DNA from: Parvularculaceae bacterium | Lineage (GTDB): Bacteria > Pseudomonadota > Alphaproteobacteria > Caulobacterales > Parvularculaceae | Reading direction: 5' to 3' | Length of the DNA stretch: 64,000 bases | Assembly: GCA_021776475.1 (NCBI GenBank) | Contig: JAJFFV010000006.1 | Coordinates: forward strand, 372,001 to 436,000 | Shown here: piece by piece, positions 27,534-37,439 of the stretch | Layout: the number at the start of each line of letters is the position of its first letter | Numbering within the stretch: the first letter of the stretch is position 1 | Notes under the pieces: model-generated | What the model saw: only the letters and a program-made list of their open reading frames with translations | Told to the model about the DNA's origin: nothing | Databases searched by the model: none | Position numbers and translations under genes: made by a program

Positions 27534-28325
27534 ATGCTGACATTGTGTTTTTCCGCGTTTAGTCCATATTGCCGCAAGGTCCGGATGGCGATGGATCTAA
27601 AGGGGCTAGACTACGAAATCTTTGAGAGCAGCGATGTTGAAAGATACCCGGCGTGGAACCCGAGAGCGGAAGTACCGGTCCTGATGGACGGGGAAGTGAC
27701 CGTCCGAAACTCAGGGACGATCCTCGACTATCTCGACAAGAAATTTCCAGAGAAGCCAATATTCCCTAGAGCACCGGCAGACTATGCGCTGGCTAAAGAA
27801 TGGGAACTGACTGCCGACACGCAGTTCGATCCCATCGTCACCAACATGTCATTATGGAAGTGGGCCAACATGAATCCGAAACCGGAAGGTCTGGATGACG
27901 CTGCGGAGCGCGCGATCCTGCCACTTTACGACCGGTTGCATAGCCAGCTTGAAGGGCGGGAATACGTGACCGGCGATGTCAGCGCGGCAGACTATGCCCT
28001 CTACCCGCAAGTCACGGGTGCGAATTTTGTCGGCCTTCCGTTTGATGCGGATTGCCATAGCAATATCGCCGGATGGCTGAAACGTATCCGCGGCAGTAAG
28101 GTCGGGAGAAAAGATTTGAAAACGATCATGATGTTCTGGCAAACCTTGGATAAGCAGGATGTCGACCGTGACCGGATCAATTGGGGGACTTACAGGCTCG
28201 AGTGGTTTCTTGCACACGGATTTCACGATTGGTTTGTCAACGAGGTCCGAGCTGGTAAGGTACTGTGGTCTGTAGGCCCAAACAACAATGCCCTCAAGAG
28301 CCCGTTGGCGAAGTCAAAGATATGA
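27534..28325 (+). CDS. Glutathione S-transferase-like protein
   Basis: 263 residues from ATG 27534, with AAGGAAGAG just upstream. The N-terminal thioredoxin-like domain has 'FSPYCRKVRMAMDLKGLDYE' (in part) and 'EVPVLMDGEVTVRNSGTILDYLD' style substrate/GSH contact. The helical C-terminal domain ends with an extra extension of about 60 residues ('FLAHGFHDWFVNEVRAGKVLW') beyond normal GSTs. The first Cys in 'SPYC' may be catalytic. It is the first gene after the TetR palindrome and overlaps the thioesterase by 4 bases. Probably part of an inducible detoxification or ring-cleavage operon; substrate unknown. Confidence 0.83.
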   Translation: MLTLCFSAFSPYCRKVRMAMDLKGLDYEIFESSDVERYPAWNPRAEVPVLMDGEVTVRNSGTILDYLDKKFPEKPIFPRAPADYALAKEWELTADTQFDPIVTNMSLWKWANMNPKPEGLDDAAERAILPLYDRLHSQLEGREYVTGDVSAADYALYPQVTGANFVGLPFDADCHSNIAGWLKRIRGSKVGRKDLKTIMMFWQTLDKQDVDRDRINWGTYRLEWFLAHGFHDWFVNEVRAGKVLWSVGPNNNALKSPLAKSKI

Positions 28326-28765
28326 ACACAACCGGTACCGGTGCAAAAAGTTTCGAGACCGCCTTCGGCACGGAGATCACGCCGGAGGAAGGCGATTTCG
28401 ACGGGCTTGGCCATGTGAACAACATCGTCTATTTGCGCTGGGCGCAGGATATAGCGGTCCGGCACTGGTCTCTTGTGGCGCCGCCAGATTTGCGGGCACG
28501 GGTCTTGTTTGTCGTGCTGCGTCATGAAATTGACTATCGTCATCCAATACTGCCGGGCGACGGTACGCAGGTGCGTACATGGCTCGGTAAAGCCGCCGGC
28601 CCACGCTTTGATCGTCACGTTGATATCAGGCGACAGGGTGCCAACCGGTTCTCGGCCAAAGTGCGCACGACATGGTGTATGCTGAATACGGATACGAGGC
28701 GGCCTCAACGAATTGGTCAAGAAATTTTTTCAGTTTTTGGCCTTGAGCCAAACGATTTTGATTAA
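28322..28765 (+). CDS. Hotdog-fold acyl-CoA thioesterase (4HBT family)
   Basis: 147 residues from ATG 28322, which overlaps the GST stop (ATGA). The signature 'DFDGLGHVNNIVYLRW' (25-40) holds the catalytic Asp and the conserved G-H-V-N-N. 'LRHEIDYRHPILPGD' is the second strand motif of YbgC/4HBT enzymes. It hydrolyses acyl-CoA thioesters in the cytoplasm. It sits between the GST and a broken alcohol dehydrogenase in the TetR-controlled operon. Confidence 0.87.
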   Translation: MNTTGTGAKSFETAFGTEITPEEGDFDGLGHVNNIVYLRWAQDIAVRHWSLVAPPDLRARVLFVVLRHEIDYRHPILPGDGTQVRTWLGKAAGPRFDRHVDIRRQGANRFSAKVRTTWCMLNTDTRRPQRIGQEIFSVFGLEPNDFD

Positions 28766-28777
28766 TTGGAGCCGATC

Positions 28778-29104
28778 ATGTCAACAATGAAGCAACTTAA
28801 ATAGCGGCGTAGGTTTTTGAGTGCCAAGAGGTTCCGGCACCGCAGATTCAGGCGCGGTGTGAAGCGATTGCCCGCCCGCTCGCGATGACGCGGCGCAACC
28901 TCTACCTCCCGACCAGGATGCTCCCGATGGCGGAACCGTTTGATTTCGGTCATGAATGCCGGCGAATTTGCTGAGATCGGTGACGACGTTACAAGCGTTT
29001 CTCCCGGTGAAAAGGTGATTGTGCCGTTCCAGATCAATTGCGATGTCTGCGGGCGTGGATTAAGCGATGCATCAGCGTGCTACCGTTTGGTGAAAAGACC
29101 CTAG
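28778..29104 (+). pseudogene. Decayed zinc-dependent alcohol dehydrogenase
   Basis: Starts with ATG 28778 ('MSTMKQLK' then TAG). In other frames the N-terminal half of a medium-chain zinc ADH is readable: 'EVPAPQIQARCEAIARPLAM', 'NLYLPTRMLPMAEPFDFGHE', then after another frame change 'GEFAEIGDDVTSVSPGEKVI' and 'VPFQINCDVCGRGL' (the region before the structural zinc). The stop at 29102-29104 ends the last readable frame; short similarity may continue to about 29220 ('LPFGEKTLATKPGSM'). The NAD-binding half is missing. It lies 12 bases after the thioesterase gene, so it was the third gene of the operon. Confidence 0.75.
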
Positions 29105-29524
29105 CGACAAAACCAGGATCGATGCAACAGATCCCGGCAAGTGCCAGGGCCCGTCCATCCGAAGCAGGTCAGCAGTTTGCTTTACCCACAGCAAAACCGG
29201 CGAGAGTATCGCCGGATTAGGCGAGCGCGGTTTACCCTAAGGTGTCGAATGAGGCCCGCGTTTAGCCTGATCGTAAGAGACATCGAACTGTTTTAAAAAT
29301 AAAATTAATCAAATTTGAAGGTAAATCTGTCCTTGCATGTACACTGATTTTAAGCTCACAGGTTGCCGTTTTTCGGCTCTACTACTTGTCAATATCGATT
29401 TAACGACCGCAACTTCTATGGCTCAATTGCCGCCGCGACTGCCGAATGCAGTAGTCTCTCACGCTGGTTTTGAGTATTCTTGAGGGATATCGCAGATCCG
29501 GTTATTTGGGAGGAATTGAAGCTG
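29105..29524. other. Spacer between the ADH remnant and the PhyH gene
   Basis: About 420 bases without a supported gene. The first 115 may be the rest of the decayed dehydrogenase. An AT-rich patch at 29283-29325 may hold the promoter of the PhyH gene. No hairpin or repeat was found. Confidence 0.35.
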
Positions 29525-30394
29525 GTGGCTAAGTTGTCGATCGACGAAACGGAACTGTCTTCCTGGCTGCACGGGCGGGCATTTGACGATTGGCGGGCCG
29601 ACTTCGACAGAGATGGATATGTGATTTTTGAGAATATTCTGCCGCACCAGCAGGTCGCGGTGATCCGCGATGCGCTGAAGCCACACCTAGAAAAAGGCGT
29701 TACTGGCCGGAACGACTTCGAAGGTGTGAATACCAACCGGGTTTATGCCTTGCTGGCAAAATCACCGGTTTTTGCTGACCTTGCAACGCATCCGTTGGCG
29801 TTGGCGTTCGCCGAAGCTGATCTTGGTAGCGACTGTCTTCTGTCGGCTTGCCTCGCAATTAATCTGCATCCGGAGGAAAGCGCTCAGCCCTGGCATTATG
29901 ATGATGGACACATCGTTCTGCCGCGACCGAGATCGTCGTTTGGCGTCAGTGCTTTTTGGGCAATCGACGACATGACCGAAGCCAACGGTGCGACGGAAAT
30001 TCTGCCTGGTAGCCACCTCTGGCCTGACGATGAACTTGCAGGGGCGCTACAGCCGACTGACTTTGTCAACACCGCAGTACGCGATACCGATAATGATCCT
30101 GGCGCTCATCCTGGAGCAATCAAAGTGACTCTTTCCTCCGGATCACTGATGCTTGCGAAAGGCACATTGTGGCACCGGGGCGGGGCGAACAAATCAGGCG
30201 CACCGCGGCTGATTATTACGCCACAGTATTGCCCGGGCTGGGCGCGGCAATTGGAGAATCAACTGCTCGCGGTGCCCCCTGATATTGCTGCAGGGCTGCC
30301 GGAACGTGCGCGTGAGTTAATTGGCTATTCCATTCACTCGCCGTTTATGGGTTATGTAGACGGGGTCCATCCGCGAAAAGTACTTGAGCGATAG
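29525..30394 (+). CDS. Phytanoyl-CoA dioxygenase (PhyH) family protein
   Basis: A Fe(II)/2-oxoglutarate-dependent oxygenase of about 289 residues. I chose GTG 29525, with GGGAGG 11 bases upstream; a TTG at 29480 would add 15 residues. The iron ligands are the H-x-D in 'PWHYDDGH' and the distal His in 'TLWHRGGANKSG', with the 2-oxoglutarate-binding Arg in 'APRLIITPQYC'. 'DGYVIFENILP' near the N-terminus is typical. The family hydroxylates fatty acyl-CoAs or small molecules; the substrate here is unknown. Confidence 0.87.
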   Translation: MAKLSIDETELSSWLHGRAFDDWRADFDRDGYVIFENILPHQQVAVIRDALKPHLEKGVTGRNDFEGVNTNRVYALLAKSPVFADLATHPLALAFAEADLGSDCLLSACLAINLHPEESAQPWHYDDGHIVLPRPRSSFGVSAFWAIDDMTEANGATEILPGSHLWPDDELAGALQPTDFVNTAVRDTDNDPGAHPGAIKVTLSSGSLMLAKGTLWHRGGANKSGAPRLIITPQYCPGWARQLENQLLAVPPDIAAGLPERARELIGYSIHSPFMGYVDGVHPRKVLER

Positions 30395-30489
30395 AACGGG
30401 CGGCTCACCGATTCGTGTCAGCTTGCCGCTTGAAGCTACAGCTGAGAGGACTACATCCCTAAGAAGAGATTCCACGAGAGGTGAACAAG

Positions 30490-31014
30490 ATGACTGAACA
30501 AAATTTAGAACGAGCTGTTCTCGCAGGTGGCTGTTTTTGGGGTATGCAGGATCTGATCCGTAACATCCCCGGCGTTATCTCGACACGGGTCGGCTACACC
30601 GGCGGCTCTGTCGACAATGCGACTTATAAAGTCGTGAAAACCGGCCGGACCGGTCATGCAGAAGCGATCGACATCGTGTTCGACCGGACAGTGATCTCTT
30701 ATCGCAAGATCCTCGAATGGTTCTTCCAGATACATGATCCGACGACGAAAGACCGACAGGGCAATGATACAGGGTCGCAATATCGTTCCGCGATTTTTTA
30801 TACGAGCGAGGCTCAAAAACAGACTGCGTTGGAGACGATTTATGCGGTCAATGCTTCAGATAAGTGGCCGAGTGATGTTGTAACGGAAGTCAGAGAGGCG
30901 AGGGAATTCTGGGAGGCTGAAGGTGAACACCAGGATTATCTTGAAAAATATCCAAGCGGATATACCTGTCACTATGTACGGCCTGACTGGAAGCTGGAAG
31001 ACAGCGCGGCTTGA
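30490..31014 (+). CDS. msrA: Peptide methionine (S)-S-oxide reductase MsrA
   Basis: Repairs oxidised methionine. The catalytic Cys is C15 in '[10 protein letters not shown]', counted from ATG 30490 (AGAGG upstream; a GTG at 30481 is possible). '[25 protein letters not shown]' (in parts) and '[23 protein letters not shown]' (in parts) are family hallmarks. Length about 174. No C-terminal resolving CxxC pair of the GYMC type is present, so it resembles the shorter MsrA class with recycling by another thiol. It is monocistronic. Confidence 0.95.
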   Translation: MTEQNLERAVLAGGCFWGMQDLIRNIPGVISTRVGYTGGSVDNATYKVVKTGRTGHAEAIDIVFDRTVISYRKILEWFFQIHDPTTKDRQGNDTGSQYRSAIFYTSEAQKQTALETIYAVNASDKWPSDVVTEVREAREFWEAEGEHQDYLEKYPSGYTCHYVRPDWKLEDSAA

Positions 31015-31627
31015 AAACAGGGCCGCACAGTTTTTGTTCAGACTCAGTCCGATGACCTTGATTTGAGTGCCGTGGTTGTCGACTCAAGTTCTGTCTTTTC
31101 TTGACTATCAAGCCGGTCGCTCAGGTAATCAGTTTCTTTTGTGATGTCATATATCTCCAACTCATAAACCGCATATTCGGCAGAACAATAAACAGGCTGG
31201 GTTGTTTCTTAGCGCCGTTTTGTAAGCGCTTCTTGTTGCAATCCATCGATGAGGAAGAGGGCGGTGTCCAATTATTGTGCCCACGCAACATAAAGTTTCT
31301 GGGCGTATTTCAAAGCATCCTCGGCATCCTTGATGACAGCGATTCAGACCCATCTTTGCCTTGCCTCGCAAGTTCTTCGGTTTATTCGCTTGTGATTGAT
31401 CTGGGCCTCAGCGTACCAAGTCTCCAGCCTCGCCGCGTCGCCGAGTCGATTTGCCTCTCTACGGGCATCTGCCTATCTTGGGTCTGGCTTTTCAGCACCT
31501 GCTGTGCCGGCAAGCTCGCTATTGTTGCTACTGTGCCAAAACGTCCCTCGAGGAAAGATCGCTATATCAAGTTGCCGGTGTAAGGTACTTGTTTTAGGTA
31601 AGGCTAGGCGAACTGACCTTGCCTCGA
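31015..31627. other. Non-coding or decayed stretch after msrA
   Basis: 613 bases with no intact gene. On the minus strand one frame carries plausible protein sequence interrupted by stops: 'ELAGTAGAEKPDPR', stop, 'ADARREANRLGDAARLETWY', stop, then 'IKDAEDALKYAQKLYVAWAQ' and a stop near 31289. It may be a pseudogene of a helical protein, but I cannot name a family. The plus-strand frame 31101-31583 is its shadow. Confidence 0.35.
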
Positions 31628-32293
31628 TCAGGAAGCGGTTTCCGGAAACAGAATTCCATGTAACCCCTCCTGCCACGGATCATATTTTTTCATAATCGAT
31701 TGGAACAAAGGGGAGACGAGGAAATCCTCAAGCCATTTCTGAACGTGCGGAATCGTCTGTGCATCGAACCAGCCTTTGTCGACATGGGAGAATTGTCTGA
31801 CGAATGGTAAAATCGCCATATCTGCGATAGTGCGCCGGGCTTCCAGTAGCCAACCGGTTGCGCCAAGTTGATCATTCCATTGCAACAGTATCTTAAGTCC
31901 GTCGGCGCGTTGTACTTCCGGGTCAATTTTTTCGTCCACATACCGCCCCGGATATTTGTAGCGGTCGAGATGATGTTTGAACGGGCCATCGGCAAGCTCG
32001 AACAGGGCTTCAACAGCGTGCCGGTTTTGACGCCACGGCCCGAGCCACTCTTCGGGATCGTTTTGTTCAAGCGCCCACAACATCACCTCGCGGCTTTCTT
32101 CCAGCACTTTGCCGTCACTGAGCGCCAGTACAGGTACTGTCGCCTTGGGGGAGACTTCAATCATGCTTGGTGGTTTATCGCGCAATACGACTTCGCGTAG
32201 TTCTGTCTGTACACCGCTGATTGAAATCGCCAGTCGTGCTCGCATGGCATAGGGGCATCGCCGGAAGGAATAGAAGATGGGGAGGGTACTCAC
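31628..32293 (-). CDS. Glutathione S-transferase-like protein
   Basis: 221 residues. The N-terminal thioredoxin-like fold has '[17 protein letters not shown]' (Cys14 in C-P-Y-A) and '[19 protein letters not shown]' (cis-Pro and gamma-glutamyl contact). The all-helical C-terminal half follows. The 'CPYAMRARL' form is shared by a GST-like group common in proteobacteria and linked to sulfur or disulfide chemistry. Its ATG overlaps the trhO stop (4 bases), placing it as third gene of purD-trhO-GST. Confidence 0.85.
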   Translation of the reverse strand: MSTLPIFYSFRRCPYAMRARLAISISGVQTELREVVLRDKPPSMIEVSPKATVPVLALSDGKVLEESREVMLWALEQNDPEEWLGPWRQNRHAVEALFELADGPFKHHLDRYKYPGRYVDEKIDPEVQRADGLKILLQWNDQLGATGWLLEARRTIADMAILPFVRQFSHVDKGWFDAQTIPHVQKWLEDFLVSPLFQSIMKKYDPWQEGLHGILFPETAS

Positions 32294-33231
32294 GCTTTGT
32301 CCTTGTGGGCCGCTGCACCAATATGCTGCTCTCCGCGTGCTTTCGCCAGTTCCATTTGTTTTTGCCGTTCTTCAAATCGGGCAATGTCCTCCATTGATCG
32401 TGTGCCGATGCAATGGGGGCAGGAGACGCCGGGCCGATAGTCTTCCGACTTTTTGTCTTTAACGCTGATCGGCATCCGACAGGCATGGCATAGGTCATAG
32501 TCGCCGACTTCCAGTCCGTGCCGAACCGAGACGCGGTTGTCAAAAACGAAGCAGTCGCCTTGCCATTTGGTCTCGGCTTCGGGCACTTTCTCCAGATATT
32601 TGAGGATGCCGCCTTTTAGGTGAAATACCTCGTCAAAGCCTTCGCGCAACATGAAAGAGGACGCTTTTTCACAGCGGATTCCGCCTGTACAAAACATGGC
32701 GACTCTCGGTTTCTTGTCTTCGGGCAGGTCTTTTTTAAGTTTTTCGATAAAGTCCGGAAATTCCCGAAAGCTGGTCGTTTTCGGATTCTGCGCATTTTGA
32801 AATGTACCAATCGCCACTTCATAATCATTACGCGTATCAATCAGGATAATGTCGTCCTGATCGATCAGCTCATTCCAGTCTTGCGGGTCGACATAGGTGC
32901 CAACCTGCTCGTTGGGATCAACCCGTCCAGCACCGAGGGTCACGATCTCTTTTTTCAACCGGACTTTCATGCGCAGGAAAGGCTGATCATGGGCGAGGGA
33001 AAATTTAGCCTCTATCGGCCCGATGCTTTCGTGGTTGCTGATCCACGCAAGCACAGCGTCAATCTTGGCTTGGGGCCCTGCAATCGTGCCGTTGATCCCT
33101 TCGCTGGCGAGCAGGATTGTACCCATAACGCCAGCATCATCGCATGCTGCTTGCAGTGACCCCTGGATTTCTTTGAAATCAGGCAGGGGAACGAACTTGT
33201 AGAGTGCTGCTACCGTAAATGCAACAGACAT
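32290..33231 (-). CDS. trhO: tRNA uridine(34) hydroxylase TrhO (rhodanese family)
   Basis: 313 residues from ATG 33231, which overlaps the purD stop by one base (TGATG). It forms 5-hydroxyuridine at U34 of tRNAs using oxygen. The rhodanese loop '[10 protein letters not shown]' carries the essential Cys; an N-terminal acylphosphatase-like part ('[13 protein letters not shown]') and a C-terminal zinc-like 'CHACRMPI...CPHCIG' region complete the YceA/TrhO architecture. An upstream in-frame ATG at 33255 is less likely given the coupling. Confidence 0.93.
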   Translation of the reverse strand: MSVAFTVAALYKFVPLPDFKEIQGSLQAACDDAGVMGTILLASEGINGTIAGPQAKIDAVLAWISNHESIGPIEAKFSLAHDQPFLRMKVRLKKEIVTLGAGRVDPNEQVGTYVDPQDWNELIDQDDIILIDTRNDYEVAIGTFQNAQNPKTTSFREFPDFIEKLKKDLPEDKKPRVAMFCTGGIRCEKASSFMLREGFDEVFHLKGGILKYLEKVPEAETKWQGDCFVFDNRVSVRHGLEVGDYDLCHACRMPISVKDKKSEDYRPGVSCPHCIGTRSMEDIARFEERQKQMELAKARGEQHIGAAAHKDKA

Positions 33232-34502
33232 CACTCGCGCTCCAGCATGCGCCAACCAATGTCGCGGCGACAGAACCCTTCGGGCCAGTCGATCTGGTCA
33301 ACGGCGGCATAAGCCCGTTCAACAGCTTCCCGTCCGGTTGCCCCCGTTGCGGTAACATTCAGCACACGCCCACCATCTGCTGTAACTTCACTGCCTGCAA
33401 GCTTTGTCCCGGCATGAAAAATCTCGACGCCGGGCAGCGCGGTCGCGTCATTCAATCCTTTGATGGCAGAGCCTTTCTCGTAAGCTCCAGGGTACCCGTT
33501 TGCCGCGAGCACGACCAGTGCCGCGGCTTCATCCGACCAGTCAAAGCATGCGCCTGCAAGTTCTCCTTTTGCGGCGGCCAACAGCACAGGGACGATGTCG
33601 CTTTTCATACGGCGCATCATAACCTGACACTCGGGATCACCGAAGCGAGCGTTGTATTCAATCAGTTGCGGCCCGTCCTTGCCGATCATCAGTCCCGCAT
33701 AAAGAACGCCGCAATAGGGTGAGCCGCGCTCTCGCAGTGCCGTCACTGTCGGTTCGATAATCCGTGTCATGACGTCCTGCTGGATATCATCGGTAAACAC
33801 CGGCGCTGGCGAATAGGCACCCATGCCACCTGTATTTGGCCCCTTGTCACCGTCGAACGCGCGCTTGTGATCCTGCGACCCGACCATGGGAATAATCGTC
33901 TCGCCATCACTGATCGCAAAAAAGCTCGCTTCCTCGCCCTCCATGAATTCTTCAATCACGAGTTCAGTGCCAGCCTCGCCGAAGCGCCCGTCCAGCATCT
34001 CGTCGATAGCAAGCTCTGCCTCTTGCAACGTGTCGGCAATTAGTACGCCTTTGCCGGCGGCAAGCCCGTCGGCCTTGATGACGTAGGGCGCAGTCATCTT
34101 TTGCAGGAACGCCTTTGCTGCATCGCTATCCGAGAACCGGCCATAAGCGGCCGTTGGAATATCGTGCTCGGCGCACAAGTCTTTCAGATAGCCCTTCGAC
34201 GCCTCAATCTGCGCGGCCTCCCTAGACGGTCCAAAACAGGGGATGCTTATTGTCTTCAACCGGTCAGCAATGCCATCGGCTAAAGGGGCCTCCGGACCGA
34301 CGACGACAAGATCAATTTCTTGTTTGCGCGCAAAATCAGCAATCCCACCGATATCTGCATCTTTCAGTGCTACCAGCTTGCCAAGCGACGCCATGCCGGG
34401 ATTCCCCGGCGCGCAGTACAATGCGCTCAGAAGTGGACTGCGCGCGATCTTCCAGGCCAGGGAATGCTCCCTACCACCGCTGCCAATTAGCAATATTTTC
34501 AA
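33231..34502 (-). CDS. purD: Phosphoribosylamine-glycine ligase (GARS)
   Basis: Second step of purine synthesis: joins glycine to phosphoribosylamine with ATP. It starts '[19 protein letters not shown]' and has '[12 protein letters not shown]', the ATP-grasp '[14 protein letters not shown]' and '[12 protein letters not shown]', and '[12 protein letters not shown]' for metal binding. Full length at 423 residues. It leads a coupled set purD-trhO-GST. Confidence 0.97.
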   Translation of the reverse strand: MKILLIGSGGREHSLAWKIARSPLLSALYCAPGNPGMASLGKLVALKDADIGGIADFARKQEIDLVVVGPEAPLADGIADRLKTISIPCFGPSREAAQIEASKGYLKDLCAEHDIPTAAYGRFSDSDAAKAFLQKMTAPYVIKADGLAAGKGVLIADTLQEAELAIDEMLDGRFGEAGTELVIEEFMEGEEASFFAISDGETIIPMVGSQDHKRAFDGDKGPNTGGMGAYSPAPVFTDDIQQDVMTRIIEPTVTALRERGSPYCGVLYAGLMIGKDGPQLIEYNARFGDPECQVMMRRMKSDIVPVLLAAAKGELAGACFDWSDEAAALVVLAANGYPGAYEKGSAIKGLNDATALPGVEIFHAGTKLAGSEVTADGGRVLNVTATGATGREAVERAYAAVDQIDWPEGFCRRDIGWRMLERE

Positions 34503-34572
34503 GGCATTACCTCGCGGGTCTCACGTAATTTTCACATGACAATGTTATGTGCGATCCGCATACCTGAAATCA

Positions 34573-35640
34573 ATGGTGGGAAGTAGCAATTTTACCCGCA
34601 TCGTTCCCGATGACGGACCAACACAATACCACAAATGGTATTGGTCGTGGGCGTATGCAGTTGCCATTAATTTCGTCATTTTGTGGGTGTTCGCGGCGAC
34701 GGTGGAAATGCGTATTTCCTACGGTCAGCCTGCGCCAGCAGGTGCGATCCCTGTCATCGTTCTGAGCGAGAATCAGCTTACCGCAGCCCCCCCGGTGCCT
34801 GAAGTGGTACCGGCCGAGGCGGTGGAACCAGAAGTCCTGCCAGAGCCTGAACCTCAAGTGACACCGCCACTGGAACAGGAACAGCGGAGAAGGCCTCAGC
34901 CACAACCGGAAGTACTGATTGCGCAACTACCCCCATCAGCCGCCGATATTGTGCTTGAACCAAAACCAGACCCAGATCCGGGACAGGTAGTTGTCGAGGA
35001 AATCGAACCACCGGCACTGCCCATCTTCGAGCCTGAACCGGAGGAAGTGTATGCCGATCTTACCGGTCCTGAAATCGACGAGGCATATCGCCAAAGCAAA
35101 GCTTTGCCGGAAATTGACCTGCCGGAAGTCGGCGCCAGTGGCTCGTCGGGCGTCGTTGCGATTTTTTGTCCTGACGTATTTGACGATCCGGAAAAAGCTG
35201 CGGAGTGCGCCGGCCGTCCGGAAATTCGCTCTGGCTGGACCAAAACCAACGAGGATTGGACCGACATTACCGCCTCCTTGCGTCGCGGCGGTATCAATTT
35301 GCCAGTGGCGAAATCCAATTATGATGGCCCGGCATGGCGCGCGCCTCTAGCGGAAAATGAGCAATATTACGAGCCCACAGATAAGGGCTTGATCATTGGT
35401 CGCGACGCGGCACGGACGCTCGCAGATGCACGTGGATATCAGCAATTGAAAAAAGCGTCGTTCGGCACTGAACAAACGACCAATCTGATCGGCCAATCTC
35501 TCGGAAATCTCGGCGGAGAGGTGCAGTGTTTTACCTCAGCCTGCGACGAATGGCAGCCAAGCTGGACCCTGCGCGATGACCCGAATATAAATACCGACAC
35601 GATTGATCGTATTATCCGTGAGGGCGACTCAAGGGATTAA
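34573..35640 (+). CDS. TonB-like inner-membrane-anchored protein of unknown function
   Basis: 355 residues from ATG 34573 (a longer frame starts at 34549). A short cytoplasmic part is followed by one transmembrane helix ('YAVAINFVILWVFAATVEM', about 28-46), then a Pro/Glu-rich linker of about 110 residues rich in EPE, PQP and PDP pieces, as in TonB. The C-terminal part is not a TonB domain I can recognise. It contains two Cys pairs, 'IFCPDVFDDPEKAAECAGRP' and 'VQCFTSACDEWQPSW', the second near the end. The shape suggests a periplasm-spanning protein. Divergent from purD and upstream of a cupin gene and xseA. Confidence 0.7.
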   Translation: MVGSSNFTRIVPDDGPTQYHKWYWSWAYAVAINFVILWVFAATVEMRISYGQPAPAGAIPVIVLSENQLTAAPPVPEVVPAEAVEPEVLPEPEPQVTPPLEQEQRRRPQPQPEVLIAQLPPSAADIVLEPKPDPDPGQVVVEEIEPPALPIFEPEPEEVYADLTGPEIDEAYRQSKALPEIDLPEVGASGSSGVVAIFCPDVFDDPEKAAECAGRPEIRSGWTKTNEDWTDITASLRRGGINLPVAKSNYDGPAWRAPLAENEQYYEPTDKGLIIGRDAARTLADARGYQQLKKASFGTEQTTNLIGQSLGNLGGEVQCFTSACDEWQPSWTLRDDPNINTDTIDRIIREGDSRD

Positions 35641-35664
35641 TGCTGCTAGTGGAGACCTGAACCC

Positions 35665-36024
35665 ATGCCTGATGCCGTTAATATCAAGGACAAATTTTCT
35701 CAGTTTACGGAACACTGGCAACCAAAGAGAATCGCGCGGTTGAACGACTATGATGTGCGTATCGCGAAGCTTGAAGGGGAGTTTGTCTGGCATGCCCATG
35801 AAGACACCGATGAGATGTTTCTGGTGATCAAGGGTGACCTGAAAATCCTCCTTCGTGACGGGGAGGTCAATTTAAGTGAAGGCGAGATTTATGTCGTGCC
35901 GCGCGGCGTTGAACACAGGCCAGTGGCCGACAAGGAGTGCCATATCATGATGATCGAGCCCTCCGATGCGGTTAACACAGGCACGGCGGGTGGCGATCGC
36001 ACAGCGAGTGTTACTGATTTATGA
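35665..36024 (+). CDS. Small cupin-domain protein
   Basis: 119 residues, a single conserved beta-barrel. The metal site is readable: 'FVWHAHEDTDEMF' (H-x-H-x4-E type) and a second His in 'GVEHRPVA'. 'IKGDLKILLRDGEVNLSEGE' (in part) is the turn of the cupin. Similar proteins are annotated as mannose-6-phosphate isomerase-like but have no assigned reaction. Its stop overlaps the xseA start (ATGA). Confidence 0.87.
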   Translation: MPDAVNIKDKFSQFTEHWQPKRIARLNDYDVRIAKLEGEFVWHAHEDTDEMFLVIKGDLKILLRDGEVNLSEGEIYVVPRGVEHRPVADKECHIMMIEPSDAVNTGTAGGDRTASVTDL

Positions 36025-37436
36025 GTAATATCAAGGAATATACCGTTTCCGAACTATCGGGCGACATCAAGCGGGTCGTCGAGGATACCTTTTCCTATGT
36101 TCGGGTACGCGGTGAGATGGGCCGGGTTGTTCGGGCCGGTTCCGGGCATGTCTACCTTGACATGAAGGATGACCGTGCAGTGATTTCTGCGGTTGTCTGG
36201 AAGGGTAACGCGTCGAAGCTGAGAATTCAGCCGGAACAGGGGATGGAGATGATCGCAACCGGGAGGCTCACTACCTATCCTGGCCAGTCGAAGTACCAAT
36301 TGATCATAGACACACTGGAGCCAGCAGGTGTCGGCGCGCTGATGGCGGTGCTCGAAGAGCGTAAGAAGAAACTTGCTGCAGAGGGATTATTTGATCCGGC
36401 GAACAAGAGGCCGTTGCCCTTCCTGCCGCGGGTAATTGGCGTTGTTACATCGCCGTCTGGTGCCGTCATCAGCGATATCCTGCATCGTCTGCGCGACCGG
36501 TTCCCGGTGCACGTCCTGGTCTGGCCGACGCTGGTGCAGGGCGAAGGGGCTGCGAAACAGATTGTCGCCGGTATTGAGGGTTTTAACGCTCTCACGGCGG
36601 CAAGCGCCGTGCCGCGCCCTGATGTACTGATTATTGCGCGCGGCGGCGGGTCGATTGAAGATCTTTGGAGCTTTAATGAAGAGATCGTGGCGCGTGCCGC
36701 TGCGGTAAGTGACATTCCGTTGATCTCAGCTGTGGGCCACGAAACAGATACGACACTAATTGATTTCGTTGCTGATCAACGCGCCCCGACGCCAACCGCC
36801 GCAGCAGAGATGGCCGTGCCGGTAAGGCGTGAATTGTGGCTGGAAATCCAGAACAAAGTCCGGCGGATGACCGCGGTTCAGAGCCGTGTGCTGGAGGCGC
36901 GCAGAGTTGCGCTGCTCTCAGTAACGCGCGCCCTGGGCCGCGCTGATACCATTCTTGATATTCCAACCCAGCGGCTCGACCGCGCCGCCGAAAAATTGGT
37001 GCAGGTTTTGTCCTTGCGGATCGAACGGGCGACGAGTGATTTTGGCCGTAAGAGTGCAGGATTGCGGCCAACGATTCTTGAGTCTAGTTTGCGCAGCCGC
37101 GAGCAGAGACTGCTGAGTGCGAATCAGAGACTTCATTCCGCGCGTCCGCGGCTGTTCGAACAACGCCAGACACGTCTCATCAATGCCGGTAAGCTTTTGG
37201 AGAGCTACTCCTATAAAAACGTGCTGGAGCGTGGCTACACTCTGGTGCTAGACGAAAGCGGCACAATTACGCGACGGGCCAGCGGAATCAAAAATGGTCA
37301 GCAAGCAGAGGTTCGTTTTGCCGACGGCTCAAGGCTAGCCATGTTTGGTGATGCAGGCGAGAAACCATCTGTGTCCCGGAAATCGAAGAAGGCTGCCAGG
37401 AAAACAGCTGTCAGCCAGAACAGTTTGTTTGACTAA
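36021..37436 (+). CDS. xseA: Exodeoxyribonuclease VII large subunit
   Basis: 471 residues. The N-terminal OB fold ('EYTVSELSGDIKRVVEDTFS', 'VYLDMKDDRAVISAVVWKG') binds single-stranded DNA. The nuclease core has 'VIGVVTSPSGAVISDILHRL' (in part), 'IIARGGGSIEDLWSFNEE' and 'ISAVGHETDTTLIDFVADQRAPTPTAAAE' (in parts). A long coiled-coil follows and the C-terminus is basic ('SRKSKKAARKTA'). The small subunit xseB is not in this window. It is coupled to the cupin gene and faces the DUF1501 gene. Confidence 0.96.
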   Translation: MSNIKEYTVSELSGDIKRVVEDTFSYVRVRGEMGRVVRAGSGHVYLDMKDDRAVISAVVWKGNASKLRIQPEQGMEMIATGRLTTYPGQSKYQLIIDTLEPAGVGALMAVLEERKKKLAAEGLFDPANKRPLPFLPRVIGVVTSPSGAVISDILHRLRDRFPVHVLVWPTLVQGEGAAKQIVAGIEGFNALTAASAVPRPDVLIIARGGGSIEDLWSFNEEIVARAAAVSDIPLISAVGHETDTTLIDFVADQRAPTPTAAAEMAVPVRRELWLEIQNKVRRMTAVQSRVLEARRVALLSVTRALGRADTILDIPTQRLDRAAEKLVQVLSLRIERATSDFGRKSAGLRPTILESSLRSREQRLLSANQRLHSARPRLFEQRQTRLINAGKLLESYSYKNVLERGYTLVLDESGTITRRASGIKNGQQAEVRFADGSRLAMFGDAGEKPSVSRKSKKAARKTAVSQNSLFD

Positions 37437-37439
37437 GCT

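Noticed and set aside
31101-31583. Plus-strand frame of 160 codons after msrA
   Set aside because: Cys/Ser/Leu-rich, no ribosome binding site, and it mirrors a better coding signal on the other strand.
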